From Paulinella micropora (lineage: Eukaryota > Cercozoa > Imbricatea > Euglyphida): DNA of 26,158 nucleotides. The stretch covers positions 71,854 through 98,011 of the forward strand of contig BJOX01000054.1 of the NCBI GenBank assembly GCA_009731375.1, read 5' to 3'. The translations under genes and the position numbers were made by a program. Shown piece by piece: positions 25,509 to 26,158 of the stretch (the first letter of the stretch is position 1; every line of letters starts with the position of its first letter). The notes beneath the pieces were generated by a model. The model searched no databases. It saw only the letters and a program-made list of their open reading frames with translations, and was not told the DNA's origin.

Positions 25509-26072
25509 TCATGAAATTCTGCAACGAGCACAGCAGCGTAGTGTTGCAGATATGTCGTATATGTCGCACAGTGTAAGAGTGTCGCCATATTTGATATCCT
25601 GCAATGGCACTCTTTCGTGCTCAAACCTCACTTTGTTGAAGAGAGGCTTCGCAAGGCCGGGAATTTCGATCAGGAGGTTGCTTTGACCTTGTCCTGGTCT
25701 ATTCCTTTCCTCGTAAGGAATGTAGATGTGTGTTTTATAATAGGTTGGGTAGTTAAGGAAGAAGGACTCTTCATCATCATATGTAGCCAACTGTTCCCAT
25801 GTATTTGGGACATTCTGGCCAACATCCTCCATCTCCTCTCTCTCTGCCTCTGTCAGTGGAGAGCCTCCAGTCTGACCTGCACTCGCTTCTTGTGCATCAC
25901 CCCCTCCTGTCGGCTCTACATCGGCTGTATACGTATACTCCTCTCTCTCCTCTCCATCTCTATCCCCCCTCTCTTCTGAGTACTGAGTCTCCTGCTCCTG
26001 CTCCTCTCCTCCCTCACTAGGACCATAATCAGTTGGTGTCACACCAGCCTGCTCAGACTTCTCGTCTTCCAT
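25509..26072 (-). CDS. Acidic ORF at the 5' end of the Gypsy region
   Basis: ATG is at 26070-26072 and TGA at 25509-25511, 187 codons. The first half is extremely acidic and Glu/Gln/Gly-rich (disordered). The second half is mixed and globular-looking (EESFFLNYPTYYKTHIYIPYEERNRPG, shortened: FFLNYPTYYKTHIYIPYEER) and contains IEIPGLAKPLFNKVRFEHE. The last 20 residues are Cys/Arg-rich and may be past a splice or frameshift point, because another minus-strand frame (ATG near 25565) becomes open there and leads towards the Gag-like region. It may be the N-terminus of Gag or a separate ORF of the element. No known family is recognised. Confidence 0.5.
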   Translation of the reverse strand: MEDEKSEQAGVTPTDYGPSEGGEEQEQETQYSEERGDRDGEEREEYTYTADVEPTGGGDAQEASAGQTGGSPLTEAEREEMEDVGQNVPNTWEQLATYDDEESFFLNYPTYYKTHIYIPYEERNRPGQGQSNLLIEIPGLAKPLFNKVRFEHERVPLQDIKYGDTLTLCDIYDISATLRCCARCRIS

Positions 26073-26104
26073 CTTATGTTATGAGAGTCACGTCTGCTTT
26101 TTCA

Positions 26105-26106
<2 letters not shown>

Positions 26107-26158
<52 letters not shown>
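26107..26158. repeat. Poly-T run at window edge (poly-A on minus strand)
   Basis: At least 52 T residues reach the end of the window. Read on the minus strand this is a poly-A stretch ending 34 bases before the ATG of the acidic ORF. It could be the tail of a minus-strand retrocopy lying outside the window, or a simple homopolymer. Confidence 0.95.

Larger units (their letters stand above)
18072..26072 (-). mobile_element. Ty3/Gypsy-like LTR retrotransposon, decayed, LTRs not seen
   Basis: On the minus strand the order is an acidic ORF, Gag-like region, CCCH/RGG Gag end, protease-like domain, reverse transcriptase (YIDD), RNase H, then integrase (H2C2, D-D-E, GPY/F). Integrase after RNase H is diagnostic for Ty3/Gypsy. 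No LTR pair was detected. The 3' end runs into the GC-rich island near 18.07 kb and the 5' side reaches a poly-T run at the window edge. In-frame stops (25463, 25202, 24315, 19113) and a frameshift near 19050-19058 suggest this copy is inactive, though Pol upstream of integrase is intact for more than 1400 codons. Confidence 0.88.

Noticed and set aside
8197-26072. Reassigned stop codons in the nuclear code
   Set aside because: In-frame TAA, TGA and TAG total well under one per 100 codons, and clean terminal stops of all kinds exist. A true reassignment would give many more in-frame copies of one codon.

Overview
The window is eukaryotic and repeat-dominated. It looks like a gene-poor stretch of a draft nuclear genome, with three 10-N assembly gaps at 16964-16973, 17798-17807 and 24611-24620. 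The evidence is the dense micro- and minisatellite DNA, one Ty1/Copia-like and one Ty3/Gypsy-like retroelement, and the absence of operon-like packing or ribosome binding sites. The repeat style and element types would suit a unicellular alga or other protist (for example a chromerid-like alga), but nothing here fixes the species and no cellular housekeeping gene is recognisable.

Layout. Bases 1-4.8 kb are almost continuous simple repeats: GAA, GATA/GGTA, GA, GT, CT, AATG, AATT, CTCCT, TAC and TATG tracts. Two compound families stand out in which a unique 45-65 bp unit alternates with a microsatellite. One of them (1739-2440) has a core that is an imperfect palindrome. A low-complexity Ser/His/Asn-rich open frame (2974-3921, minus) is the only possible gene there. 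Bases 4.8-7.5 kb hold unique DNA, a long TTG tract, a 440-bp direct duplication (5975-6414 and 6463-6901) and a 40-bp tandem duplication of a splice-acceptor-like sequence (7014-7093). At 7562-7888 (minus) there is a remnant resembling the C-terminal endonuclease region of a LINE.

Bases 8.2-14.6 kb are a plus-strand Copia-like element in the order gag (CCHC knuckle), protease (DSG), integrase (HHCC, D-D-E), reverse transcriptase (HVDD) and RNase H, followed by a purine tract. The Gag-protease frame overlaps the integrase frame by about 22 nt in the -1 phase. Two in-frame TAA codons separate integrase from reverse transcriptase. The LTRs could not be paired by eye.

Bases 15.98-18.08 kb contain a GC-rich island with strongly G/C-ending codons. 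It holds a small plus-strand ORF and a convergent minus-strand gene with a PD-(D/E)XK-like nuclease core plus Cys-rich segments. The island lies against the truncated 3' end of the Gypsy element and may be an insertion into it, or an assembly chimera, since both internal gaps sit on poly-G runs.

Bases 18.08-26.07 kb (minus strand) are a Gypsy-like element: an acidic N-terminal ORF, a Gag-like region, a CCCH zinc-finger/RGG Gag C-terminus, then Pol (protease-like, RT, RNase H, integrase with GPY/F module). Gag and Pol share one frame and are separated only by a UGA in the readthrough-type context UGA-CUAG. Other in-frame stops and one frameshift in integrase suggest decay, and the protease motif reads DTM instead of DTG. 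The 24.6-kb gap appears to be an artificial break: the flanks share a 4-base overlap, and collapsing it keeps the frame open.
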